This document shows, one piece after another, positions 1-4,916 of a stretch of DNA of 7,156 bases. Every line of letters starts with the position of its first letter. Positions within the stretch are counted from its first letter, which is position 1. The notes below the pieces were generated by a model that saw only the letters and a list, made by a program, of their open reading frames with translations, was not told the origin of the DNA and searched no databases. A program made the position numbers and the translations under genes. The stretch covers positions 1-7,156 of the forward strand of contig JAFMQQ010000152.1 of assembly GCA_017354595.1 (NCBI GenBank), given 5' to 3'. Source of the DNA: Micromonosporaceae bacterium (GTDB lineage: Bacteria; Actinomycetota; Actinomycetes; Mycobacteriales; Micromonosporaceae).

Positions 1-180
1 ACCAAGGAGCCGGACGTGGAGCCGGTCGGCGACGCGGATCTGCTCGCGGATCTGGGCATGCCGGCGCAGCGGCTGCTGGTGGTGTGCGGCCGGGACGGCA
101 TGATGCCGGCGGACATGACGGCCGAGATCTGCCAGGCGATCGGCTGCGCGGACGAAGTGGAGGAGCTGCGGGAGGCCTGA
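1..180 (+). CDS. tRNA adenosine deaminase-associated protein, C-terminal fragment
   Basis: Only the last 59 codons are in the window; frame 1 is open from the first base to TGA at 178-180. The visible protein runs from TKEPDVEPVGDADLLADLG through RLLVVCGRDGMMPADM to an acidic end, CADEVEELREA. This pattern (a GDxxLLADLG segment, then a short LxxLC/VVC strand, a PADxxAEI helix and an acidic tail) matches what I recall of the actinobacterial family annotated as tRNA adenosine deaminase-associated protein, which typically lies directly upstream of tadA. The next gene here is tadA, which supports the call. Its biochemical role is not established and the N-terminal part cannot be seen. The gap to the tadA start chosen here is 71 bp, so the two are probably co-transcribed. 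Confidence 0.78.
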   Translation, partial: TKEPDVEPVGDADLLADLGMPAQRLLVVCGRDGMMPADMTAEICQAIGCADEVEELREA

Positions 181-251
181 CCGGCCCGCACGATGGGCCA
201 TCCGAGCCGCGCGAGCCACCCGGGCCGCGGCTTGCCCGGTACGAGTCGTGG

Positions 252-683
252 ATGGGCCGGGCGCTACAGGTCGCCCGCCAGGCGATCGACTCCGCTGACG
301 TACCTGTCGGCGCGGTGGTCTACGGGCCGGACGGAGTGGAGCTTGCGACCGGGTGCAACCAGCGGGAGGCCACCGCGGATCCGACCGCGCACGCGGAGAT
401 CGTGGCGATCCGCGGTGCGGCCCGGGCGCTGGGTTCCTGGCGGCTGGCCGGTTGCACGCTGGTGGTCACCCTGGAGCCGTGCACGATGTGCGCCGGCGCC
501 CTGGTACTGGCCCGGATCGCGAGCCTGGTCCTCGGCGCCTGGGAACCGAAGACCGGCGCGGTCGGCTCGCTCTGGGACGTGGTACGCGACCGGCGGCTGC
601 CGCACCGGCTCGAGGTCTACGCCGGGGTACGCGAGCAGGAGTGCGCCGCGCTGCTCCGCGACTTCTTCGACGACCACCGCTGA
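252..683 (+). CDS. tadA: tRNA-specific adenosine deaminase TadA
   Basis: This 143-residue zinc deaminase converts adenosine 34 of the tRNA-Arg(ACG) anticodon to inosine in the cytoplasm. The cytidine/adenosine deaminase signature is complete: PTAHAEI supplies the zinc ligand H47 and proton-shuttle E49, and EPCTMC supplies zinc ligands C77 and C80. The N-terminal DVPVGAVV strand, the KTGAVGSLWDVV loop and the ECAALLRDFF C-terminal helix are also TadA-like. Start choice: ATG 252 is the only ATG, GTG or TTG in this frame after a GTG at 84, which lies deep inside the upstream gene. However, the preceding in-frame residues (ARYESW) resemble the HEYW segment just before the aligned Met of E. coli TadA (167 aa), and no good ribosome binding site precedes 252. 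The true N-terminus could therefore be slightly longer through a non-canonical start. The function is secure; the start is less so. Confidence 0.93.
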   Translation: MGRALQVARQAIDSADVPVGAVVYGPDGVELATGCNQREATADPTAHAEIVAIRGAARALGSWRLAGCTLVVTLEPCTMCAGALVLARIASLVLGAWEPKTGAVGSLWDVVRDRRLPHRLEVYAGVREQECAALLRDFFDDHR

Positions 684-685
684 CC

Positions 686-724
686 CGGGCGGGTTGACCC
701 GGCGGGTTGATTCGGGCGGGTTGA
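686..724 (+). repeat. Three tandem 12-bp direct repeats after tadA
   Basis: Three copies of CSGGCGGGTTGA lie at 686-697, 699-710 and 713-724, separated by 1 and 2 bases. They begin 2 nt after the tadA stop. The first two copies can also fold (an ACCCGGG-like arm against CCCGGCGGGT), but no T-tract follows, so I do not call a terminator. They may be slippage repeats or binding sites upstream of the next operon. The repeat itself is certain; any function is unknown. Confidence 0.6.
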
Positions 725-740
725 GCGCGCCGACCGGCGG

Positions 741-768
741 GTCCACGCTTGCCGCAGCGGGCTACCAT
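741..768 (+). promoter_or_regulatory. Possible promoter of the YbaB/WXG100/toxin cassette
   Basis: A TACCAT hexamer at 763-768 fits the actinobacterial -10 pattern TANNNT and lies 31 nt upstream of the ATG at 800. Sixteen bases upstream is GTCCAC (741-746), a poor -35. The 116-bp gap between tadA and this cassette is the only place where a dedicated promoter would fit. Weak support, based on the -10 alone. Confidence 0.35.
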
Positions 769-799
769 CTGGACGCACTTCGTTGGCTCGGGAGGCGCG

Positions 800-1270
800 A
801 TGAGCGACGGCGCGGGGTTGGGAATCGAGACGCTTGACGCGCTGCTCGCCCGGACCCGGCGGGCGTTGGAGGCGGCGAGTTCGTTCGGCCCGCAGGGTGG
901 GGCGGGAGCCGGTACCGCAGAAGCCGGCCCGGACGCGGAACCGATCGGCCTGCGCGGCGAGGGCGAAGCCGCGGACGGCCTGATCCGGGTGACGGTGAGC
1001 CCGAACCGGTTGGTGTCACTGCGGATCAATCCCGAAGCGGCGGGGCTGCCGGTGGCGAGACTGGCCGAGGAGATCACCACCGCGGTCAATGCCGGCTTCG
1101 AGCAGTTGCGTCGCGAGGCGGGTACCGCCGACGCGGTGCGCGATGCGCAGACCTTTGCCACCGGTCTGTCCGCCGAGCTGAAGGACCTGCAGAACGAGTC
1201 GATGCGGAGCATGGCCGCGATCGGCCAGGCGCTGGAGGACGTACTCGCCAGGATGCGGGGGCCACGGTGA
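800..1270 (+). CDS. YbaB/EbfC family-like protein of a type VII-type cassette
   Basis: A 156-residue protein. The start is ATG 800, preceded by GGGAGG at 790-795; an in-frame ATG at 749 adds 17 residues but lacks a site and overlaps the possible promoter. Residues 1-30 form a helix (IETLDALLARTRRALEAA), 31-48 are a Gly/Ala-rich linker, and 49-85 hold the YbaB-like beta segment GEGEAADGLIRVTVSPNRLVSLRINPEA. This is followed by helices 87-107 (EEITTAVNAGFEQLRRE) and 115-153. The pattern of a short glycine-rich strand pair between helices is typical of the YbaB/EbfC nucleoid-associated family. Divergent versions commonly sit beside WXG100 genes in actinobacterial secretion and toxin modules. Role here (chaperone, DNA-binding or structural partner) is unknown. 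Its stop overlaps the next gene's GTG by 4 bp (GTGA), suggesting translational coupling. Confidence 0.75.
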   Translation: MSDGAGLGIETLDALLARTRRALEAASSFGPQGGAGAGTAEAGPDAEPIGLRGEGEAADGLIRVTVSPNRLVSLRINPEAAGLPVARLAEEITTAVNAGFEQLRREAGTADAVRDAQTFATGLSAELKDLQNESMRSMAAIGQALEDVLARMRGPR

Positions 1271-1626
1271 GCCAGGCGCGGGATGTCGACGTCGATCTGG
1301 TCAGCCTGCGCCGTGGTGGTGACTCGATCAGTGACGCCGCGACCCGGTTGACCGACGCGTGGGCGGCGCATGCCAACCGGGTTGCCGGGATGGGCGACAT
1401 CTTCGGTAGCGACCCGATCGGCGGTCTGATCGGCGCCTCGTACCACGCGGCGCACGCGATCGCTGAGCGGTCGTACCAGTCCGTGGCCGCCAGCCTCGAA
1501 AGCTTCAACGGTGCGCTGTACGGCATCGCCGGCGCGATCGACAACAGGGACGCGGCGGACAACGACGCGGTGAAAGGGCTGAGGAGGCGGATCGATGACC
1601 ATCCAGATTCCAAGCCGAGCCGCTGA
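1267..1626 (+). CDS. WXG100/ESAT-6-like small helical protein
   Basis: A 119-residue protein starting at GTG 1267 within the GTGA overlap with the YbaB-like gene. It reads as two amphipathic helices, about 10-45 and 57-92. The connecting segment (GMGDIFGSDPIGGLIGASYHAA) is like that seen in actinobacterial WXG100-superfamily proteins encoded beside CpnT-like toxins. A strict WXG turn is absent, and W32 lies within the first helix. Proteins of this type are exported by, or pair with substrates of, type VII secretion (general family knowledge). The C-terminus is charged (GLRRRIDDHPDSKPSR). Its last 32 bp overlap the next gene, whose Shine-Dalgarno lies within this coding sequence. Family assignment is by fold pattern and context and is moderately sure. 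Confidence 0.7.
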   Translation: MSQARDVDVDLVSLRRGGDSISDAATRLTDAWAAHANRVAGMGDIFGSDPIGGLIGASYHAAHAIAERSYQSVAASLESFNGALYGIAGAIDNRDAADNDAVKGLRRRIDDHPDSKPSR

Positions 1627-2086
1627 ACTGCTCAACGACCTGGGCTACTTCTGGCCCGAGACGGACGAGGACAAGGTCCGGGCGCTGGGCCAGATGTGGA
1701 CGGATCTGGCCTCCACCCTGCAGCCGATCCACGCCGACGCCGACGCCGCGGCCGCCCAGGTGGTACGGGAGAACAACGCGCAGAGCATCGAGGCCTTCCG
1801 GCAGTTGTGGGGCCAGGACGAGCGCGCCGCCCGCACCCTCGGCCGTGGCGAACTCGGCGCCCAGGCGATCGCGGGCGCGCTGGCGGTCTGCGCCGCGGCG
1901 GTGGTCGCGCTCAAGGTCAATGTGATCATCCAACTTGGACTGCTGGCGGTCGAGATCGTACAGGCGATAGCGACGGCGGAGGTGACCCTCGGCGCTTCGC
2001 TGCTGGAGATCCCGGCGTTCAAGACCCTGACCGGGTTGGCGATCAACTACCTGATCAGCCAGGCGATGAAGGTGATCCTTGGCTAG
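1595..2086 (+). CDS. WXG100_2 / CpnT N-terminal-like carrier protein with hydrophobic tail
   Basis: A 163-residue protein. ATG 1595 is preceded by a near-perfect Shine-Dalgarno, GAGGAGG at 1581-1587, seven bases upstream. The N-terminus (MTIQIPSRAAELLNDLGYFWPETDEDKVRALG, followed by W35) is the signature of the WXG100-like N-terminal domain of CpnT-type secreted toxins: a Pro-rich start, then FWPETDEDK and a helix with Trp. Residues 46-86 are helical and charged. Residues 89-130 are strongly hydrophobic (AIAGALAVCAAAVVALKVNVIIQLGLLAVEIVQAI) and could form one or two membrane helices; 139-163 is another apolar stretch. In most relatives this domain continues into a linker and C-terminal toxin, but here the frame stops at TAG 2084-2086. 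The next ORF, carrying the toxin-like domain, starts 8 bp earlier in another frame. This may be a genuine two-gene split, a frameshift or a sequence error. Confidence 0.75.
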   Translation: MTIQIPSRAAELLNDLGYFWPETDEDKVRALGQMWTDLASTLQPIHADADAAAAQVVRENNAQSIEAFRQLWGQDERAARTLGRGELGAQAIAGALAVCAAAVVALKVNVIIQLGLLAVEIVQAIATAEVTLGASLLEIPAFKTLTGLAINYLISQAMKVILG

Positions 2087-2561
2087 CGCCGGCAAGGAGG
2101 TCGTCGCCAAGGTCGCCGTGGAGGCGGCCGGGGTGGTGGCGAAGGCTGCGGAGAAGGCGTTCGGCAAGGACGCGGCTGAGGTGGCGGCCGCGGATATCGC
2201 CAAGACGATCCCGGAGCTGGCCGCCCGGGATGCCGAGATCCGCCTGCCGGCCAGCGTCGAGTCGTCGGTGGCGGATCTGGTCAAGGAGCGTGGCGCCGCC
2301 ATCGGTCGCCAGGGCAGCGGGCCCACGGTACGCGAAGTCAGGTCGGTGGAGGAGTTGCAGGGATACTTCGACACCCTGACCAAGGGCGGGTACAAGGACA
2401 TCACCCCGCCCGGGTTTCCCGGCAAGATGGCGCAACTCCCGGACGGTACGATCGTCAACTGGCGTACCCAGTCGAAGTCGACGGGGAGCATCCCGACCCT
2501 CGACGTCAACCCCGGAAATGGACAGACGTTCAAGGTTCATGTCAACCCGACAGGCTGGTGA
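2079..2561 (+). CDS. Probable polymorphic toxin C-terminal protein (split from its carrier)
   Basis: A 160-residue protein from TTG 2079, the first possible start after an in-frame TGA at 2073-2075. An AAGG at 2069-2072 gives a modest ribosome site; GTG 2118 is an alternative. Residues 5-40 are an Ala/Val/Lys-rich helix like the linkers of CpnT-type effectors. Residues about 80-160 form a compact domain with a run of beta-like segments: YFDTLTKGGYKDI, FPGKMAQLPDGTIVNWR, KSTGSIPTLDVNPGNG and a final FKVHV. The order DGT (122-124), R129, KST (133-135), PTLD (139-142), K152 and H154 resembles small RNase-type toxin tips of polymorphic toxins. This is pattern resemblance only; I cannot name the family, although a Ntox17-like or BECR-type nuclease is possible. 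Position between a WXG100-type carrier and a small acidic protein supports a toxin role. Nuclease activity is an inference. Confidence 0.6.
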   Translation: MASAGKEVVAKVAVEAAGVVAKAAEKAFGKDAAEVAAADIAKTIPELAARDAEIRLPASVESSVADLVKERGAAIGRQGSGPTVREVRSVEELQGYFDTLTKGGYKDITPPGFPGKMAQLPDGTIVNWRTQSKSTGSIPTLDVNPGNGQTFKVHVNPTGW

Positions 2562-2564
2562 GGC

Positions 2565-2909
2565 GTGGACAGTGTGAGGCGACTGGTACTCGAGTCCACA
2601 TTGGACGACTGGACCTCGGATTACGAGGTGCAGGGCGCCTGCCAGTCGCTGCTCGACCTTCAGCCGCCGGAGGCGTACCGGCGCATGGTGGCTCTCGCCG
2701 TCGACTGGATCGGTCGCGGAATCCTCGTCCCCGGTGACATGGTCGGCGGATTCCAGGTATGGCAGGGTGCTGCCGCGGACCTGGCGGCGCGCTTCGCCGA
2801 GCGCAGCCGTGGCCGGGATGCACTGGCCCGCCCGGGTGACATCTGCTGGTTCGATACCGGCCCCGGCGCCCCGGCCGAGGCGCTACGACTGGGGATCACC
2901 CACGGCTAG
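2565..2909 (+). CDS. Probable cognate immunity protein
   Basis: A 114-residue soluble, mildly acidic protein with no signal peptide or membrane segment. GTG 2565 begins 3 nt after the toxin stop. GTG 2574 (111 aa) is better spaced, 10 nt, from the GAGG at 2560-2563. The N-terminus is helical (LVLESTLDDWTSDYEVQGACQSLL); the middle (AYRRMVALAVDWIGRGILVPGDM) and later part (VWQGAAADLAARFAERS, GDICWFDTGPG) suggest an alpha-rich fold with several Trp and Asp residues. I do not recognise a named family with confidence, though it resembles DUF596-type immunity proteins. Calling it immunity rests on size, acidity, soluble character, and its position as the last gene directly after the toxin-like ORF. 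Its stop TAG (2907-2909) overlaps the kinase stop on the other strand. Confidence 0.55.
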   Translation: MDSVRRLVLESTLDDWTSDYEVQGACQSLLDLQPPEAYRRMVALAVDWIGRGILVPGDMVGGFQVWQGAAADLAARFAERSRGRDALARPGDICWFDTGPGAPAEALRLGITHG

Positions 2910-4126
2910 CTGGCCGGGAGCCGGACCGTCACCGTCAGCCCGCCGTCGGGGTTGGGCGTCGCGGTCACCTCGCCGCCGTGCGCCCCGGCCACCGCACGCA
3001 CGATGGACAGGCCGAGCCCGACGCCGCGGTCGCTGCCCGCGTGCCGCTCACCGTTCAGCCGGCGGAACGGTTCAAAGATCGTTTCCAGCTGGTACGGGGG
3101 GACAACCGGCCCGCTGTTCGCCACCGTCAGCGTGCAACCCTCCGCCGATCGGGCGGTCTGTACCGAGAGCCAGCCGCCCGGCGTGTTGTGCCGGATCGCG
3201 TTGTCCACCAGGTTCTGGGTGAGCCGCTCCAGCAGTACCGGGTCGCCGAGTACCGGGGCGGGTGCCAGTGGCGCCTCCCGGCGCTCCAGGTCGCGGGTGT
3301 CGGTACCGGCGAGCACGTGCTCGGCCACCTCACGCAGGTCGACCGGTACCCGCTCGGTGATCTCATTCTCGCTGTCGGCCAGGGTCAGCAGCCCGTCGAT
3401 CAGCCTCTCGTGCCGCGCGTTGACGGCGAGCAGCGTCTCGCCCAGGGTTCGCGCGTCCGGGCTGACCCCGGGTCGGGTGACCGCCACCTCGGCGAGTGCC
3501 CGGTTGATCGCCAGCGGGGTGCGCAGCTCGTGCGAGGCGTTGGCGGCGAACCGGCGCTGCCCGTCGAAGGAGCGGTCCAGCCGCTCCAGCATGTCGTCGA
3601 AGGTGTCCGCCAGCTCTTTGATCTCGTCCCGGGGTCCGATGAGTGCGATCCGCTCGTGCAGGCCGCGGTGCGCTCCGGTGGCGACCCGGCGCGCGGTTGC
3701 GGTGATCTCGTGTACCGGCCGCAGCGCCCTGCCGCTCATGATCCAGCCCAGGCCGACGGCGGCGGCGCCGACCACCACCAGCGCGATGCCGCCCTCGATC
3801 AGCAGTATGGAGAGGATGCCGTCCGCCGCCGCGGCCTGCTGCTGGTTGACGAAGGCGAGCGCCTCGGCCGGGGCAACCTTGCGGCCGTCCGGCAGGATGG
3901 CGGTCGGTTGGTTGAAGCCGGCCCCGCCCGGCGCGGGGCCCCGCACTGTACCCGACGTGGTGCTCGACGATCCGGTATCGATCCGGATCGTCGCCTTCGC
4001 ACCGAGCCGGGCGCCGACGCTCTGCCGTACCAGCAGGAACATCGCGGTCAGCAGGATGGCGCCGGCGAGGAAGAACAACCCTCCATAGAGGACAGTCAGC
4101 TTCACGCGGATGGTGGCTCTGCTCAT
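2906..4126 (-). CDS. Two-component sensor histidine kinase
   Basis: A 406-residue membrane kinase. Membrane helix 1 is about residues 11-33. A short extracytoplasmic sensor of about 70 residues follows (34-103), Ser/Thr/Gly/Pro-rich at 51-71. Membrane helix 2 is about 104-129, then a HAMP linker to about 185. The dimerisation domain carries SHELRTPL with phospho-acceptor H199. The ATPase domain has an N box, QNLVDNAIRHN (N305, N309), an F box, FEPFRRL (351-357), and a G2 box, GVGLGLSIV (368-376). The G1 motif is NSGP (337-340) rather than DxGxG, a variant I recall in this actinobacterial kinase subfamily, so not by itself evidence of inactivity. It is expected to autophosphorylate and pass phosphate to D51 of the regulator encoded just upstream. 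ATG 4126 lies at the end of a tandem 17-bp repeat that separates it from the regulator gene. The sensed signal is unknown; a small sensor beside envelope lipoproteins suggests envelope status. Confidence 0.92.
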   Translation of the reverse strand: MSRATIRVKLTVLYGGLFFLAGAILLTAMFLLVRQSVGARLGAKATIRIDTGSSSTTSGTVRGPAPGGAGFNQPTAILPDGRKVAPAEALAFVNQQQAAAADGILSILLIEGGIALVVVGAAAVGLGWIMSGRALRPVHEITATARRVATGAHRGLHERIALIGPRDEIKELADTFDDMLERLDRSFDGQRRFAANASHELRTPLAINRALAEVAVTRPGVSPDARTLGETLLAVNARHERLIDGLLTLADSENEITERVPVDLREVAEHVLAGTDTRDLERREAPLAPAPVLGDPVLLERLTQNLVDNAIRHNTPGGWLSVQTARSAEGCTLTVANSGPVVPPYQLETIFEPFRRLNGERHAGSDRGVGLGLSIVRAVAGAHGGEVTATPNPDGGLTVTVRLPAS

Positions 4127-4160
4127 GGCCGTCCCCTGCTCATGGCCGTCCTCTGCTCAT
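4117..4160 (-). repeat. 17-bp tandem repeat making an ATGA staircase with two micro-ORFs
   Basis: Read on the minus strand, the unit ATGAGCAGRGGACGGCC occurs at 4160-4144 and 4143-4127 (16 of 17 identical). The kinase start repeats its first ten bases at 4126-4117. The regulator stop TGA (4159-4157) overlaps the first ATG. From each full unit's ATG the frame reads MSRGRP and then TGA, which overlaps the next ATG; the third ATG is the kinase start. Each unit also carries a purine-rich GAGGA or GGGGA five to six bases before the following ATG. Two micro-ORFs (4160-4140 and 4143-4123) thus lie between two genes that would otherwise couple directly through one ATGA. The repeat and overlaps are directly visible; whether the micro-ORFs are translated is unknown. 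Confidence 0.85.
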
Positions 4161-4813
4161 GGAATCCGGTACCCCACTCCCGGTACGGTCTCGACGACCG
4201 GCGGGTCGCCGAGCTTGCGCCGCAGCTTCATCACGGTTACCCGCAGCACGTTGGTGAACGGGTCGATGTTCTCGTCCCAGGCCCGCTCCAGCAACTGCTC
4301 GGCCGACACGATCGAGCCGTCGGCCCGCAGCAGCTCGGCGAGTACGGCGAACTCCTTGCGGGACAGGGGTACCGGCTGACCGCCCCGGGTCACCTGGTGG
4401 TGTGCGGTATCCAGCCGGATGCCGGCCCGCTCCAGCGCCGGTAGCGTCGCCGGTACGGTGCGGCGCAGCAGCGCGTGTACCCGCGCCGCCAGCTCCACGA
4501 AGGCGAACGGCTTGACCAGGTAGTCGTCGGCGCCCAGGGCGAGCCCGGCGACCCGGTCGCGTACCGCTGTCGCGGCGGTGAGCATCAGGATCCGGGTACG
4601 GGCACCGGAGTCGACGATCGCCTGGCACACCTCGTCGCCGGGTACCAGCGGCAGGTCCCGGTCCAGCACCACCACGTCGTACTCGGTGACACCGAGCCGT
4701 TCCAGTGCCGCGTCGCCGTCGTACGCCAGGTCGACCGCGAACGCCTCCCGGCGCAGCCACTCGGCTACCGCCTCCGCGAGCAGCTGCTCATCCTCGACCA
4801 CGAGTACCCGCAC
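4157..4813 (-). CDS. OmpR/PhoB-family response regulator
   Basis: A 218-residue DNA-binding regulator. The receiver domain (about 1-117) has the acidic pocket E7/D8, phospho-acceptor D51 in VVVLDRDLP, T79 in LMLTA and K101 in LVKPF. The winged-helix domain (about 125-218) has LSRKEFAVLAELL, the recognition-helix region TNVLRVTVMKLRRKLG and the terminal VETVPGVGYRI typical of OmpR-type effectors. Start: GTG 4813 encodes the beginning of the canonical MRVLVVEDE strand. The frame stays open further upstream to 5059, but those residues do not resemble a receiver and overlap the divergent lipoprotein gene. No strong ribosome site precedes GTG 4813. An operator-like site begins 39 nt upstream (4852), the same geometry as at the two lipoprotein genes, which suggests autoregulation and perhaps a leaderless mRNA. 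Its partner is the kinase downstream. Confidence 0.93.
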   Translation of the reverse strand: MRVLVVEDEQLLAEAVAEWLRREAFAVDLAYDGDAALERLGVTEYDVVVLDRDLPLVPGDEVCQAIVDSGARTRILMLTAATAVRDRVAGLALGADDYLVKPFAFVELAARVHALLRRTVPATLPALERAGIRLDTAHHQVTRGGQPVPLSRKEFAVLAELLRADGSIVSAEQLLERAWDENIDPFTNVLRVTVMKLRRKLGDPPVVETVPGVGYRIP

Positions 4814-4819
4814 CGTTCC

Positions 4820-4852
4820 ATGGTGCCGCGTGGTCGCGTAACGCCGGCATAA
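4820..4852 (-). promoter_or_regulatory. Response regulator operator/promoter, site C (autoregulatory)
   Basis: On the minus strand TTATGC (4852-4847), five bases CGGCG and TTACGC (4841-4836) form two direct half-sites 11 bp apart, the usual spacing for OmpR/PhoB-type dimers. A CACCAT at 4825-4820 lies six bases before the regulator GTG and could be the -10. The first base of the site is 39 nt from the start codon, against 38 nt at sites A and B. Binding by the adjacent regulator is inferred from placement. Confidence 0.6.
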
Positions 4853-4853
4853 A

Positions 4854-4872
4854 CGCGCCCTTCCGGGGCGCG
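4854..4872. other. GC-rich inverted repeat between divergent operators
   Basis: CGCGCCC (4854-4860) and GGGCGCG (4866-4872) form a perfect 7-bp stem with a 5-base loop. It sits between operator C, read leftward, and operator A, read rightward. No T-tract follows on either strand, so it is not a classical terminator. It could be a protein-binding palindrome or DNA structure separating the two promoters; function is unknown. Confidence 0.4.
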
Positions 4873-4878
4873 CTGTGC

Positions 4879-4910
4879 TTACGCCGGATTTAGCCGATGC
4901 CTGCTCGACT
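4879..4910 (+). promoter_or_regulatory. Response regulator operator/promoter, site A (lipoprotein 1)
   Basis: TTACGC (4879-4884), CGGAT and TTAGCC (4890-4895) repeat the half-site at 11 bp. Site B before the paralogous lipoprotein shares the same 16 bases, TTACGCCGGATTTAGC. A TCGACT at 4905-4910 ends six bases before ATG 4917 and could be the -10. There is no Shine-Dalgarno, so the mRNA may be leaderless. The operator takes the place of a -35, as in PhoB-type activated promoters. Confidence 0.65.
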
Positions 4911-4916
4911 GTCCAC

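Noticed and set aside
684..799. A tRNA gene downstream of tadA
   Set aside because: tRNA genes sometimes lie near tadA in actinobacteria, but I see no TTC-R-A T-loop, no acceptor stem and no cloverleaf here.
466..1635. A 389-codon minus-strand ORF across tadA, the YbaB-like gene and the WXG100-like gene
   Set aside because: Arg/Ala/Pro-rich with no recognisable domain; the forward frames carry clear TadA and YbaB signatures and sensible operon overlaps.
2895..2935. Intrinsic terminator at the convergent junction
   Set aside because: Only short GC pairings around GCTAGC and no T-tract on either strand; the sequence is coding on both sides.
2952..4444. Long plus-strand ORFs (378 and 488 codons) opposite the kinase and regulator genes
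   Set aside because: Their translations have no domain logic and are Arg/Ala/Pro/Gly-rich, as expected for antisense frames of high-GC genes; the minus-strand kinase and regulator motifs are complete.
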